64,000 bases of DNA from Erinaceus europaeus. Taxonomy: Eukaryota; Chordata; Mammalia; Eulipotyphla; Erinaceidae. Shown in pieces: positions 45,353-56,892 of the stretch (position 1 is the stretch's first letter; each line of letters begins with the position of its first letter). The notes under the pieces are model-generated. The model did not search any database and was not told the origin of the DNA. It saw only the letters and a list, made by a program, of their open reading frames with translations. The translations under genes and the position numbers were made by a program. The stretch spans positions 81,128,066 through 81,192,065 of the forward strand of contig NC_080175.1 in NCBI RefSeq assembly GCF_950295315.1. The letters run 5' to 3'.

Positions 45353-46090
45353 TAAGACAGCAGGAACCTCACATTTCCACTATAGAGCCTAAACTTCCCC
45401 CAGTCCTGGAACCCTAGGGTAGGGCCCACTTTCCCGTATGCTTCTCCCAATTCTTACCAAATAATATTGCATCTGCTGATTGCAACCTAATCAGCGCAAC
45501 GAGTGCTACCCCAGCATGCTTCACTTCAGACTGTGTCCAGTGACTTCAGGTGTGGAACAACAACTTTTCAGCTTCATCACTCGGGTGAGACCTTTCCTTT
45601 CATAGTATCCTCTAATTCTATCCCAGGTGGTTCACTTCCTAACAAAGTCCCAAAACCTAGATGTTGTCCAACAGCAGATGAGTGGCTGAAAAAGCTGACA
45701 TATATATACACAATGGTATACTACTCAGCAAATAAGAATAATGAATTCACCTTTTGTACCTCATCTTGGATAGTTTGAAGGGAACATATTAAATGATACA
45801 AACCAGAAAGAGCAGGATGAATATGAGATGATCCCACTCACAGACATAAGTTGAGAAGTAAGAACAGAAAGAGAAACACGAGCAGAACTTGGATTGGATT
45901 TGGAGTACTGTACCAGAGTAAAAGATTCTGGGGGAAGGGTGGATTATCAGGGCCATTGCAGGAGTTTTGGGGGTGAGGACACAGATCTTTGGTGGTGGGA
46001 ATGGTGGGAAACTATACTGCTATTAACTTATAATCTTATAAATCGCTATTTGTTTTCTGTGTCAGGGGAAAATAGATTGAATGTTTCTAG
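45353..46090 (+). mobile_element. Rearranged L1: 3' UTR segment joined to ORF2 end
   Basis: 45353-45662 is an inner part of the type A 3' region (CCCTAAGACAGCAGGAACC to AACAAAGTCCCAAAACC). At 45663 it switches to the ORF2 C-terminus (CCAACAGCAGATGAGTGGC, codes PTADEWLKKL) and then runs into the start of the 3' UTR (GGTGGTGGGAATGGTGGG). The order is reversed relative to an intact L1. Confidence 0.75.
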
Positions 46091-46339
46091 TTCTTTAAAT
46101 TCATAGATTTCAGTTCTGAGTATATATTACTTAAAGCACCTAATGTTTCAAATTTGTAAACTGATTTAATTTGGACACTGGGCTTAAATTATTAAAGCAT
46201 TTCTAAAAGTAACATTTCTTTTTCAAATACTAAACTTACATACAATCTTAGACAGGGTAGATCAGAATCAACTGGTCCTATCAGTATCTAAGATATAGTT
46301 ATTTGTAAATAGAATTAAATGACATAAATCATGGTGAAG

Positions 46340-46690
46340 TCATATTCTTCCAGAAAATAGAAGAGGGAACATTCCCAAACACATTCTATGAGGCTAACAT
46401 CACTCTGATCCCCAAAGCAGAAAAGGACTGCATTAAAAAGCAAAATTATAGGCTTAAATCCCTGATGGACACTGATGAAAATATGTTCAACAAATCTTGG
46501 CTAATCGAATTCAACAACATATTAAGAGAATAATCCACCAAAACCAAATGTGATTCAGCCCTGGGAAATGGGGATGGTTTGACATCTGCAAGTCAGTCCG
46601 TATAATCCATCATATTAACAACAACAACAAAAGATAAAACTACATGATTTTATCAATTGATTCAGAAAAGCATTTCACTAGTTCCAACAC
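46340..46690 (+). mobile_element. L1 ORF2 reverse-transcriptase fragment
   Basis: Frame reads EEGTFPNTFYEANITLIPKA, an L1 RT motif, then degrades with stops. It ends near a CACCTGTCCCCCC junction. Confidence 0.8.
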
Positions 46691-46719
46691 CTGTCCCCCC
46701 CTCTCCATATATATATGTT

Positions 46720-46975
46720 TTTTTCCTATGGCCCTGCATTTTCTTCCATTTTTAGTCACACCTACACCTATTACTACTTCTGAATGCCCTTTCTTTTTCC
46801 TCTTCTCTCTGAGTCCTGATAGAATTGGGTGTCAGAGTCTAACATTTGCCCCCCCCCCCCAGTATAGGAACCAAAATTCCTTATGCAGTGCAGAAAGGAG
46901 TTCTGGTTTCAGTAATTGCTTCTCCACTGGACATGGATGTTGGCAGGTCAATCCATTACCCCAGCTTTATATTAC
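46720..46975 (-). mobile_element. Type B L1-associated 3' piece
   Basis: Reverse complement text: CTGAGTCCTGATAGAATTGG, TTCTGGTTTCAGTAATTGC, TCCACTGGACATGGATGTTG. Confidence 0.6.
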
Positions 46976-47570
46976 AGAATTAACTTAGTATTAACAATGT
47001 ACCAAAATTAATGACAAACTCTAGGATTCATGAATGTTACTGAAGTCTTAAAATTGTTTTTAGAAACTTGATCAGCTTCATTTACAGATCTATCTAGAAG
47101 TCATACACAGTAGATTTCTTTGATTTTTCTTCAAAAACAGACTAGAGATAGTTTGAATAATTTAAATAGTATTAGAATTAGATTCTGTAAGTGTTTAGAT
47201 ATATTCTAAACACAATGAATCAAAGCTTTCCTGTAATTGTTTGTTGTTACAGAGAAGAGCAATTAATTTCTTTGATTGGAACTTTTATAAACTAATAAAA
47301 ATTTAAATTTTATTATGGTCCTGATAAAGCTGGTATAGAGGAACCATATAGTTATAAGACAACATTGTCTTGGGCTGCTGTTAAAAAAAAAAAAAGAAAA
47401 AAAGAATTTTTATAATTTGTTCAGGGAAATTTCAGGAAAAAGTATTTTACATGTAAAATTATGGGATGTTCCTTGGGGGTGGAAAAAGAGATCACAGAAG
47501 ATTTGTGAAAGAAGGTGACTGCAGAGATTTTAACATTTTCATATTAGTAATAAGTCTGTACTGGATGTGG
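46976..47570. other. Intron, no clear feature
   Basis: AT-rich; only an A-rich run near 47382-47405. Confidence 0.5.
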
Positions 47571-47712
47571 TCCAGGAGGTGGTGCAGTGGTAAAGCTTTG
47601 GTCTCTCAAGCATGAGGTCACAAGTTCCCTGGAAGCACATGTGCCAGAGTGATGTCTAGTTCTTTCTCTCTCCTCCTATCTTTCTCATAAAAAAAATACT
47701 TAAAAAAAAGTT
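47571..47712 (+). mobile_element. Short SINE
   Basis: GGTCCAGGAGGTGGTGCAGT (A-box), CTCAAGCATGAGGTCAC, ACATGTGCCAGAGTGATG, then (CT)n and A-rich tail. Confidence 0.78.
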
Positions 47713-48227
47713 TGTACTGGGTTTTATATCAGTTTGGTATTTTGTAATATGCAGTCACTAATATCTTAACAATCTCAACAACACCAAAACCTATTACAGA
47801 TTTCAGTCAATTCAAGTTTATTTAATGTTATGTCACATTTATATTTTTGATGATAACATGCATTGACACTTAGGTTGCCTGTATTATTTTCTCTCAGTTG
47901 TAATTCCAGAACTTTTACAGCTAGTCATGCAATCTATTTTCCCTCCTATTTTGCTACAGAGATAGTAAATGTAATTATAATCTCAAATGGGTTTGATAAA
48001 TGAAATAATTTTCTTATCCCTCTAAGGCACTAAAAGGTACAGATGGCATACATTTGAAGAAAGTTGTAATACATTAAGTTTTTTCATCCATAAGATAAGT
48101 ATTGAAATTGGAGAACTTTCTTCTTATATTATTGCCCAGAAATTAAGACTTTACCCCCAAATGAATCTTACATTCACTGAGTTTGAATTGAAACGTTTAC
48201 ATTTCTCCTGAACTTTCTTTTACTCCT
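47713..48227. other. Intron, no clear feature
   Basis: Nothing recognisable. Confidence 0.5.
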
Positions 48228-48490
48228 ATATTATTATTATTATTATTATTTAATTGCCACCAGAGTAATCACTAGGGCTCCGTACTGACACTACAAGCCC
48301 ACTGCTCCCTGTGGCCACTGTTTTCTTCCTATTAAACTTGATGGGACAGAGAGAAATTGAAAGGGGAGGGGAGATGGAGAGGGAGAAAGAGAAACACCTG
48401 CAGACTTGCTTCACCACTTGCGAAGTGCCCTCTGCAGGTGGGGAGAAGGGGCTCAAACCCAGGTCTTTGCTGTTGGTAATACATGCACTT
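48228..48490 (-). mobile_element. tRNA-derived SINE with (TTA)n tail
   Basis: (TTA)n at 48228-48251, TTGCCACCAGAGTAATCAC, GGGACAGAGAGAAATTG, CCTGCAGACTTGCTTCACC, GGGGCTCAAACCCAGGTC. Confidence 0.8.
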
Positions 48491-48654
48491 TCTGGCACTC
48501 TCCTTCTATATTCTTATCATGGTTAAAATGCCACTACTAGTCCGGTTTGAATCCCAATAATAATAATAACAATAGTGGGCATTTTCTTTATCACACCTTA
48601 GTTTTAAATGATTAAGTTGTACTTATTCCATACAAAAATACTGTCAGTAGGCTA

Positions 48655-48868
48655 GACAGTGGTGCACCTAGTTAAGTGCACGTTGCCATGTGCAAGGACC
48701 TGATATTAATCCCCCTGGGGCCACACATACCGCGGAAAAGCAGTGGTGCTTCACAAGTGGTGAAGCAGTGTTGCAGATATCTCTCTGTCTCTCACTCTCT
48801 GTCCTCTTTCCCTCTCAATGTCTATCAAATTACATAAATAAAGTAAAAAAATCCTAAAAAAAAAAAAA
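48655..48868 (+). mobile_element. tRNA-derived SINE
   Basis: TAGACAGTGGTGCACCTAG, CATGTGCAAGGACCTGA, CTTCACAAGTGGTGAAGCAG, then CT-rich and A-rich tail. Confidence 0.8.
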
Positions 48869-48915
48869 ACGTTAGTATGGAATCAGAACATCTTAATCAT
48901 TTAAAACTAAGAGAA

Positions 48916-49265
48916 GGGAGTCGGGCGGTGGCGCAGTGGGTTAAGCGCACGAGGCGCAAAGCGCAGGGACCGACGTAAGGATCCCGGTTCGAGCCCCCGG
49001 CTCCCCACCTGCAGGGGCGTCGCTTCACAGGCGGTGAAGCAGGTCTGCAGGTGTCTATCTTTCTCTCCCCTCTCTCTCTGTCTTCCCCTCCTCTCTCCAT
49101 TTCTCTCTGTCCTATCCAACAACAAAGCAACGTCAACAATGGCATAATAACCGCAACGAGGCTGCAACAACTAGGGCAACAAAAAGGGGAAAAAATGGCC
49201 TCCAGGAGCGGTGGATTCATGGTGCAGGCACCGAGCCCAGCAATAACCCTGGAGGAAAAAAAAAA
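48916..49265 (+). mobile_element. Youngest-looking full-length SINE
   Basis: Flanked by AAAACTAAGAGAA at 48903-48915 and 49266-49278. The intact head GGGAGTCGGGCGGTGGCGCA is followed by an A-box GTGGCGCAGTGGGTTAAGCG and a B-box GGTTCGAGCCC. Core CGCTTCACAGGCGGTGAAGC, CCTATCCAACAACAAAG, distal GCCTCCAGGAGCGGTGGATT, A-rich end. Many CpGs are retained. The 165-codon frame across it on the minus strand is not a gene. Confidence 0.93.
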
Positions 49266-49304
49266 AAAACTAAGAGAAATTTGATAAAGAAAATGCCCAC
49301 TATT

Positions 49305-50215
49305 ACAACTGGACCAAGAGGGACTCAGAGGCAACACTGACTCTGATAAATATAAAATATAAATATAAATATAAATAAATATACATATACACATAAATAG
49401 AAATGTTGGCCCTGGGTCAGGTGGATGGAGGTAAATAGTTTATTCCATCCACAGATTTTTTTTTTCAAGAATGGGAACTACTTTCTGCTCTAACCTAACT
49501 TTCTCACTCTTTTCTCTATTCTGACATAATTTCTCAGTCTTTTTATCCAACTTCATCTTAGCTATCAAACTCAAGCAAAAGCTACCATAGTTATGGGCCC
49601 CTAGAAACATGCCTAGAATAAACTTCCTAGCTTTCTTCTGCCCTAGAATCCCTAATCTCGTCTGCACTGTTCCTACTTTTTGGTTCCTGTTCATTAACCT
49701 TTTTGTCTCACTTTATGTCCTGCCACCTTCCAGACACCAAGCTGCAGATGCAGATGCTATCATGATTCCACCCTGACATCTCTGGGCAGTTGACTTCACC
49801 AGTATGTCCTGGAACCTCCTCTCTCCACAGCTCTAGCCCACTAGGGAAAGACAGAAAAAGACTGGGGGTATGGGTGGACCTGTCAATGGCCAAGTCCAGT
49901 GGAGAAGCAATTACAGATGCCAGAACTCCTATCTTCTGCAACCCAAAGCAATCTTGACCCATACTCCCAGAGAGGGAGAAGTGATAAGAGGAAGAGGATA
50001 AGAAGGCTCTGAACACCAGCTCCATCAGCACCAGGAGAAAAAAGGAAAAGGGGAGAGACATATGGATGTAGTAACAGGGTTATTTGTAGCTTGGAGGAGA
50101 AAGGATGCCTAGGCTTGGAAGAAAAAGGAGGGAACTATGTACAAATGTAGATAGTTGTAGAGATTATGGTTATTCCATGTCTGCAATCTTGGGAGAACTG
50201 CAGTGGACTGCAATG
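49305..50215 (+). mobile_element. Type B L1-associated 3' region, truncated
   Basis: Starts near an (AAATATAAAT)n stretch, GGCCCTGGGTCAGGTGGATG, ACTTTTTGGTTCCTGTTC, CCACTAGGGAAAGACAG, AGAAGTGATAAGAGGAAG, and ends near GACTGCAATGGAGGG without a clear A tail. Confidence 0.75.
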
Positions 50216-50804
50216 GAGGGAACTCTGAAGAGAAGAGACAGTGCATGACAGTCAAGGAAGACTTCGTTGGTGAAGAGAGAGTAATGTGTTGACACTTATC
50301 TTGGGGAAAGCCTCATTTAATTTTGCAGATTGTGTAAAAATTTTCAGATGTTCTTCTTTGTGAGAAAAAAAAAGATTTCTGGATGAATCATTTAAGAATA
50401 TAACCAAAACTGATGACTGTAGTAATACAATAAGGAACTTTCTGGGGAGTAGATATGTTCTTAACAGAGAATTTACATGTATATTTGGTCCAGATATTTT
50501 AGACCAGACTTATTCAAGTGATAAATAAAAGAATAATGTATGCTAGTAAAGCACAGCTGAAGTCAAATGTTAAAACTAAAGAACCTGAATAAAGAATAAG
50601 TTATAAAACAAAACGCCTAGAAATTAGTCTTTTTAAGTCTTTCCATGTATTTTTGACTGTAAAAAAAGAAAAGAAATCCTCTATGTAAATGTTCAAAAGT
50701 TTGATATCAAATGTACCCTATAGCTCTGATGGCTCTCTTTTTGAATACAATACTGTACATAAAGATGATGAAGTTCAATTATGCCAAATGTAACTATTTT
50801 AAAA
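50216..50804. other. Intron, no clear feature
   Basis: Nothing recognisable. Confidence 0.5.
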
Positions 50805-50994
50805 TTTTTTTATCTTTATTTATTTACTGGACAGTGACAGCCAGAAACCAAGAGGGAAGGGGGAAATAGAGAGGGAAAGAGACAAAGACACTTGCAACAC
50901 TGCTTCACCACTTGCAAAGCTTCCCCTTGTGCATCGTGGGTCCTTGTGCATCGTGGCATGTGCACTTAGCCAGGTATGCCACCACCTGGCCCCA
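50805..50994 (-). mobile_element. tRNA-derived SINE with internal duplication
   Basis: TTTATTTATTTACTGGACAG, CTTCACCACTTGCAAAGC, ending TGCCACCACCTGGCCCC. CCTTGTGCATCGTGG occurs twice (50924-50938 and 50942-50956), replacing the B-box segment. Confidence 0.78.
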
Positions 50995-51069
50995 CCAAAT
51001 GTAACTTTATATATAGGATAGTAAGATAGGGTATATAATAGGACATTTCATAAAAATTAATTTGTTATT

Positions 51070-51345
51070 ATTGACAAGAGTAGAGAGGATAAGCACATCA
51101 CTCTGGTACAGGTAATGCCAAGGATCAAATTCAGGACCTCATTTATTTTTTATTTTTAATATTATCTATACAGAGCATTGGTTATAAAACCAGAGTTTAT
51201 AGTGGTGTGAGGGATTGAACCTGGGACTTTGGAGCCTCAATAATGAAAGTAGCTTTGCATGACCATTATGATATCTATCACCACCCTCTCCCAATCTTAT
51301 ACTTTAAGACTAGTGGTTTAGCCATGGTGCTACCTCCAAGACAAC
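51070..51345 (-). mobile_element. Two nested short SINEs
   Basis: Outer copy 51070-51140 (CATCACTCTGGTACAGG, GATCAAATTCAGGACCTC) resumes near 51310 (GCCATGGTGCTACCTCC). Inner copy about 51141-51297 has GTTTATAGTGGTGTGAGGG and GATTGAACCTGGGAC. Confidence 0.65.
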
Positions 51346-51349
51346 TAGA

Positions 51350-52285
51350 ACACTGAGTTCTTAAAATCCCAGGACCATATATTAATGGTCTTTACGGTTC
51401 TTAGGCCTCTCCTTAAATTTTAGGTAAGCACTAATATAGTTGATCTTATGTACCTTTTACTGTGAATAAAGTTTATATTATTTTTTGGTCAAGAAACAAA
51501 CTATACTACACAAGGAATGTGAACCAACCACCAGTACTATCCCAGTATCAGGACCACCTGTCCAAAAAGTCCTCAAATTCATAAATTCTTCAGTGTAATA
51601 AATATTAGATAAACTGGATATTTAAGGTTCAGATTAAACCTTTAAATTTTATGCATTCCCACAATAACTTTTATTATTCCTAGTGATGACTTCATGTTGT
51701 CTTTCATTAACTTTATATTTATTTATATGTATTTATCTTCAACTATTTCAAGCGATGCACATGCTCTTTGAATCCACTGACTTTTAGCATTCAAGTAAGG
51801 AGATTGAATGCAAGGGAAGACACAGAGTGAAGCATTGATAAACTGTGGGCCATTTCAGCCGATTCAAGGACTCAAAAGGATGAGTGGGTTGAGAAGTAGG
51901 TCAGGTGGATGGATTTGACAATTTGATGGTCGATGAGGTATACTGATTCCTATCTGGGGAGAGATGAAGGGGAAACCCTATGACAGCAGTCTTGTAACTT
52001 AACATTTCCTCAATAATGTGGCTTGATTTAAAAAGAAAGATGTAACATATATAAAATATTTAAAGAACAAACAGACTGATGGTTTTTCAAAATACTTTTT
52101 TCTCTTAATAATTAGTTTCCAAGATTAACCACAAAGGAAATGCTAGGTATATCTTCAATATTGATTTTTTTTTAATTTTAGAATTTTATTTCTAAAATCC
52201 ACATACAGTTCTTACATTTACTTTTTCATAAACTTTGTCAATATGTATTAGTGTAGAAAATACATTTGAATTTGGTCTCAAATTT
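51350..52285. other. Intron, no clear feature
   Basis: Nothing recognisable. Confidence 0.5.
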
Positions 52286-52289
52286 GGTT

Positions 52290-52552
52290 ACTATAGAGAA
52301 TTTTTTTATTGTTGTTGTAGTTATTATTGTTGTTATTGATGTAGTCATTGTTGGACAGGACAGAGAGAAATGGAGAGAGGAGGGGAAGACAGAGAGGGGG
52401 AGAGAAGGATAGACACCTGCAGACCTGCTTCACTGCCTGTGAAGCGATTCCCCTGCAGGTGGGGAATCGGGGGCTGGAACAGGTATCCTTACCTGGTCCT
52501 TGAACTTCACACCACATGGGCTTAAGCTGCTGCAGTACTGCCCCACCCCCAA
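52290..52552 (-). mobile_element. tRNA-derived SINE
   Basis: ATTGTTGTTGTAGTTATTAT, GGACAGAGAGAAATGGAGAG, CTGCAGACCTGCTTCACTG, head ending CAGTACTGCCCCACCCCC. Confidence 0.85.
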
Positions 52553-52923
52553 GGAATTTATTTATTAATGAAAAAGAAAAAAATATAAGCTTTCTCACTT
52601 AAGAAACTGAACAAAAATTAATCCAGAATTTTAATGAGGGGAGCATATCACTCTAAGATACCATGATCCAGAAAGTTTGAGTTTGAAAAATACCAGAAAG
52701 TTAGTAACTTTGGCATTTTTCTCTATTTGAAAATAAGAATAATAACTGCTTACATGCCCATTATAAAATGTAAATGTAATAAAAACAACTGACAACTGTA
52801 AATACTGACTTAAGGATGGCTTCCACCTGGTTATTATGATTCAGTGATTAGTATAAAGATAATTTTGCAAAATAATGCTCCTTGATAGCACTGTGTCATG
52901 TGAATTCAAACAATTAGATTTTT

Positions 52924-53224
52924 TAATGTTTTTTTCAATTTTATATATATTTATTTATTTTCCCTTTTGTTGCCCTTGTTTTATTGTTGTAGTTATTGTT
53001 GTTGTTATTGATGTCATCATTGCTAGATAGGAAAGAGAGAAATGGAGAGAGGAGGGGAAGACAGAGAGGGGGAGAGAAAGACAAATACCTGCAGACCTGC
53101 TTCATTGCTTGATAAGCAACTCCCCTGCAGGTGAGGAGCTGGGGGCTCGAACTGGGACCCTTACGCCTGTCCTTGCGCTTTGCACTATGTGTACTTAACC
53201 TGGTGTGCTACCGCCCGACCCCCA
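52924..53224 (-). mobile_element. tRNA-derived SINE with 16-bp target duplication
   Basis: Flanked by AAACAATTAGATTTTT at 52908-52923 and 53225-53240. Complete copy with CCCTTTTGTTGCCCTTG and GGGGCTCGAACTGGGACC; head CTACCGCCCGACCCCC. Confidence 0.9.
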
Positions 53225-53244
53225 AAACAATTAGATTTTTATAA

Positions 53245-54318
53245 GACACGGTCACATAACTGATTTAGATTTATTTCAAGTGGGTGGAGATAACATGGTC
53301 AAATAGAAAGAGTCTATGATTCCCTCCCCATGCAATCGATAACAAAATCATATGGAAAAACACAAATAGCAACAGAATTTCCATAGCAAAGGTAAAAAAC
53401 AAAATGTCTGGACATAGACAACTTTTTCAAAGAGGAAAAAATCCCATTCATTTGACAATAAAAATAAAAATCAATAAAAAATCAATAAAAATCAGAAAAG
53501 ACCTACATGTACAGGACTGGTGTGTTTGTGGGGAAAGTGAAGGCAGGCTGTACTAAAATCAAGAGCCTGCAACCCTATTCCTACAATTTTATAACAATAT
53601 GAAACTGAAAGTCCATACTCATATAGGAATAATAGAAGTTATAATGGCAGAGCTCCTTGAAAAGGTAATCTCCTATAGTCATGATAAGCAGCATAGTGAA
53701 GTTCTGTTTTCAGTGTTAAAGAGTCTGGGGAAAGCTTTCTTGTCAGCACACAGTCTACACTATCTGTGCTTCATCAGATCCACAGTGCGCATATCACTAT
53801 GGACACTTACATGGAAACCCCATCATATAGCAGACCTGAACCTCCTCCTCACAATAGTCTAGTGATTTTTGAATACTTATAATCTGATTCTCAAGCTCAA
53901 ACACAAATCTATAGGTCCAGCTCTACAATGAGAAAGCAGGGCAAATTAAATGAATTGTTGGACTAGATAGGAATGAAAGCTTCTTTCAATGCAGTGGCCA
54001 GGCTCAAACATAGGTCATGCAAATGGCAAAGCAATGTACTATCCAAATGAAGAATTTTACTGGTTTGAGACAGATTTTTTATTTAAAGAAACAATATCTG
54101 AGAATTTCCCCAAATTGAAGGAGATAGATAGTTGGATTGAGGAAGTTCTAATAGATGAAATAAAATAAATCAAAACTAAGCTTATGCAAACACATAACAG
54201 GTAGAATGTCAAGATTAAAGATAAAACAGTTAACCTTAGAAGTGGAAACAGAGAGAGTCAACATATCAAAGACTCAGCCTATGTATTCAAAAGACTCAGT
54301 CTGTGTTTTAAAAAGTTC
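53245..54318 (+). other. Possible degraded L1 5'-region
   Basis: 54100-54240 (CTGAGAATTTCCCCAAATTG, CAAACACATAACAGGTAG) resembles the 44.7-kb L1 5'-like text. The rest (including an 87-codon open frame at 53599-53862) has no feature I recognise. Confidence 0.35.
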
Positions 54319-54319
54319 A

Positions 54320-55745
54320 AGACATATAATCAATTTTTCCCCTCTCATATGAATTAAATAGTGGTTTATATGACTACACTTTTTAATAAGAGTGTACATA
54401 AACACTATTCCCACCACCAAAAGGCTGTGTCCCATCCCACCACCACCACTTCCCTCTCCCCGCCCCCCACCCCGGGAAGCCGAATGTCCACCCTCCCCTC
54501 ACCACAGGGTTTTTACTTTGGTGCCCTACTCTCCATTTAATCAGATCCTGTTTTAGTTTCCCTTTCTGTTCTTCATTCTCAGCTTCTGTTGATGAGTGGG
54601 ATCATCCCATACCCATCTTTGTCTTTCTGACTTAGCTCACTTAACATAATTCCTTATAGCTCCTTCCAAGATGGGTCAGATAAGGTGGGTTCATTGTTTT
54701 AAATAGCTGCATAGTATTCCATTGTGTATATATACCACAGGCTGAGTCTTTGATATGTTGATTCTCTCAAAACCTAGACCAGGGAGAACAGAAGCAACTG
54801 GTGGCACAACTATATACAAGATGCTGGGTATCCCTAACAAAATGTTGGCAAACCCTAACAAAGGGACTTTTCAAAGTTAACCCAATTACCAAATAACGTG
54901 ATGATAACAATAACTATCCATTGTCTTCTTGAACCCTAAGACAGTAGGAACCTCACATTTCCACTATATTTCTCCCAGTCCTGGAACCTTAGGGTGGGGC
55001 CCACTTTCTTGCATGCTTCTCTCAGTTCATATTAAATAATATTGCATCTGCCGATCGCAACGTAATCAACACAAAGAGTGCCACCCCAGCATGCTTCACT
55101 TCAGACTGTGTCCAGAGACTTCAGGTGTGGAATGACAACCCTTCAGCTTCATCACTTGGGTGAGACCTTTCCTTTCACAGTATTCTCTAATTCTATCCAG
55201 GCAGTTCACTTCCTAACAAAGTCCCAAAACTTAGATATAGACCAGGTCCCGTGAGATAAAGTATATGTTCACATGTATCCACAAACTAGGGCAAAATTTA
55301 TACCTTAAAGCAAAAGTACACAATACTCTACAGTGAGTACCCCCCAACACTTCATCTGCACTATTCCAGCCTTTAGGTCCATAATTGTTCAGCAACTTGT
55401 TTGGCTTTGTATGTTAACTCTCTTTTCAGCCACCAGGGTCCAGATGCCAGCATGATGCCGACCAGACTTCCCTGGACAGATGACCCCACCAATGTGTCCT
55501 GGTATTTATTCTTACTAGGCTAGGGGTATGGAGAGACATGCTAAAATCCATGTTCAGCCGAGAAGCAATTACAAAATCCAGACCTTCCACCATAAAGATC
55601 TTTGGTCCATACTCCAGAGGGATAAAGAACAGGGAACCTTCCAATGAAGGGGATGGGATACAGCACTATGGTAGTGGGAACTGTATGGAATTGCACCCCT
55701 TTTATCTTATCATCTTTTCAATCATTATTAAAGCACTAATTAAAA
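54320..55745 (+). mobile_element. Twin-primed L1 with type A 3' region
   Basis: 54320-54742 is inverted: the complement of ORF2 end and start of the 3' UTR (GAGTGGGATCATCCCATACC, TTAACATAATTCCTTATAGC, TAGTATTCCATTGTGTATAT). 54743-55745 is forward: GGCTGAGTCTTTGATATG, CCCTAAGACAGTAGGAACC, CCACCAATGTGTCCTGG, down to an A/T-rich end. The inverted part is the sequence that normally lies just 5' of the forward part. Confidence 0.8.
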
Positions 55746-56552
55746 AATCTTGTAAATCAAGGTTAACTCAAAAAATGAAATGAATTCTAACAATTTTGCT
55801 ACAGATAAATAACTGAAATAAGTAAGTTTTCTGATTGTTTCAAGGATGCCACAAATATTTCATGAGACTGTAAGGTAATATGACATGCCCAATTGGAATA
55901 AAGTAGATTCACTGGTGCCAGTGGCTATCAACCCTTGGTAAGTATCATGGCACTGATCTAGAAGGATACAGCCTCTCCTCAGATATATATCCTTGATTAG
56001 AAAGGCTTTACCTCAGCTATTAGATGTCAAACAAATGTTTTAGGATTTTTTGAAAATATAAAACAATAAAAATTACTCTTTATCAGTGTTTCACTCCTCT
56101 TTATATAAAGTTATTAAAGAAACAGAGAAAGCATACTAGATTTACTTATCAAAGTGATATAGATCAGGGAAAGTGAGCTGAGTTAATTTCAGTTTGAGGG
56201 AACATGCAAAAGTTTAGATCCATACATTTTTTATGAAGCAATTTTGTTACACCTGATTTGTATGTAAGTCATAAAAATGAACTTAGTTTTCTCACCGACG
56301 AAAGCTGGAGGCATATTTGGCTCAAAGCCTAGAAGAACAGAATGCCAGAATGTTCTTTTAGATCTCTTTCTGGAATGTTGCTTCTGTATATTTGTTATAG
56401 AAACATCACACTGTTCTATTATTCTTAGTGGCTAAATGGAAAAACTTTATTATTTTTTTAACCAATGATGTTGAATAGTTCAAATAATTACTGAGTTTTG
56501 CAATGTCATTTCTGTCAAAGACACATATATTCACAAAGATATGTTAGTAGTT
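55746..56552. other. Intron, no clear feature
   Basis: Nothing recognisable. Confidence 0.5.
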
Positions 56553-56568
56553 AAGAATTAAGCCATTA

Positions 56569-56876
56569 GGGAGTCGGGCTGTAGTGCAGCGGGTTAAGCG
56601 CAGGTGGCGCAAAGCACAAGGACCGGCATAAGGATCCCGGTTTGAACCCCGGCTCCCCACCTGCAGGGGAGTCGCTTCACAGGCGGTGAAGCAGGTCTGC
56701 AGGTGTCTGTCTTTCTCTCCTCCTCTCTGTCTTCCCCTCCTCTCTCCATTTCTCTCTGTCCTATCCAACAACAATGACGACAACAATAATAACTACAACA
56801 ATAAAAAACAACAAGGGCAACAAAAGGAATAAATAAAATAAATATTAAAGAAAAAAAAGAAAAAAACACTTAAAAA
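56569..56876 (+). mobile_element. Young full-length SINE with 16-bp target duplication
   Basis: Flanked by AAGAATTAAGCCATTA at 56553-56568 and 56877-56892. Head GGAGTCGGGCTGTAGTGCAG, A-box TAGTGCAGCGGGTTAAGCGC, B-box-like GGTTTGAACCC, core CGCTTCACAGGCGGTGAAGC, CAACAATAATAACTACAAC, A-rich tail. Confidence 0.92.
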
Positions 56877-56892
56877 AAGAATTAAGCCATTA

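Noticed and set aside
48916..49000. tRNA gene
   Set aside because: A and B boxes are present, but they belong to the SINE head and no cloverleaf with mature tRNA ends is seen.
48897..49394. 165-codon minus-strand open frame
   Set aside because: Runs through the antisense of a young SINE; the same peptide pieces recur at every SINE copy.
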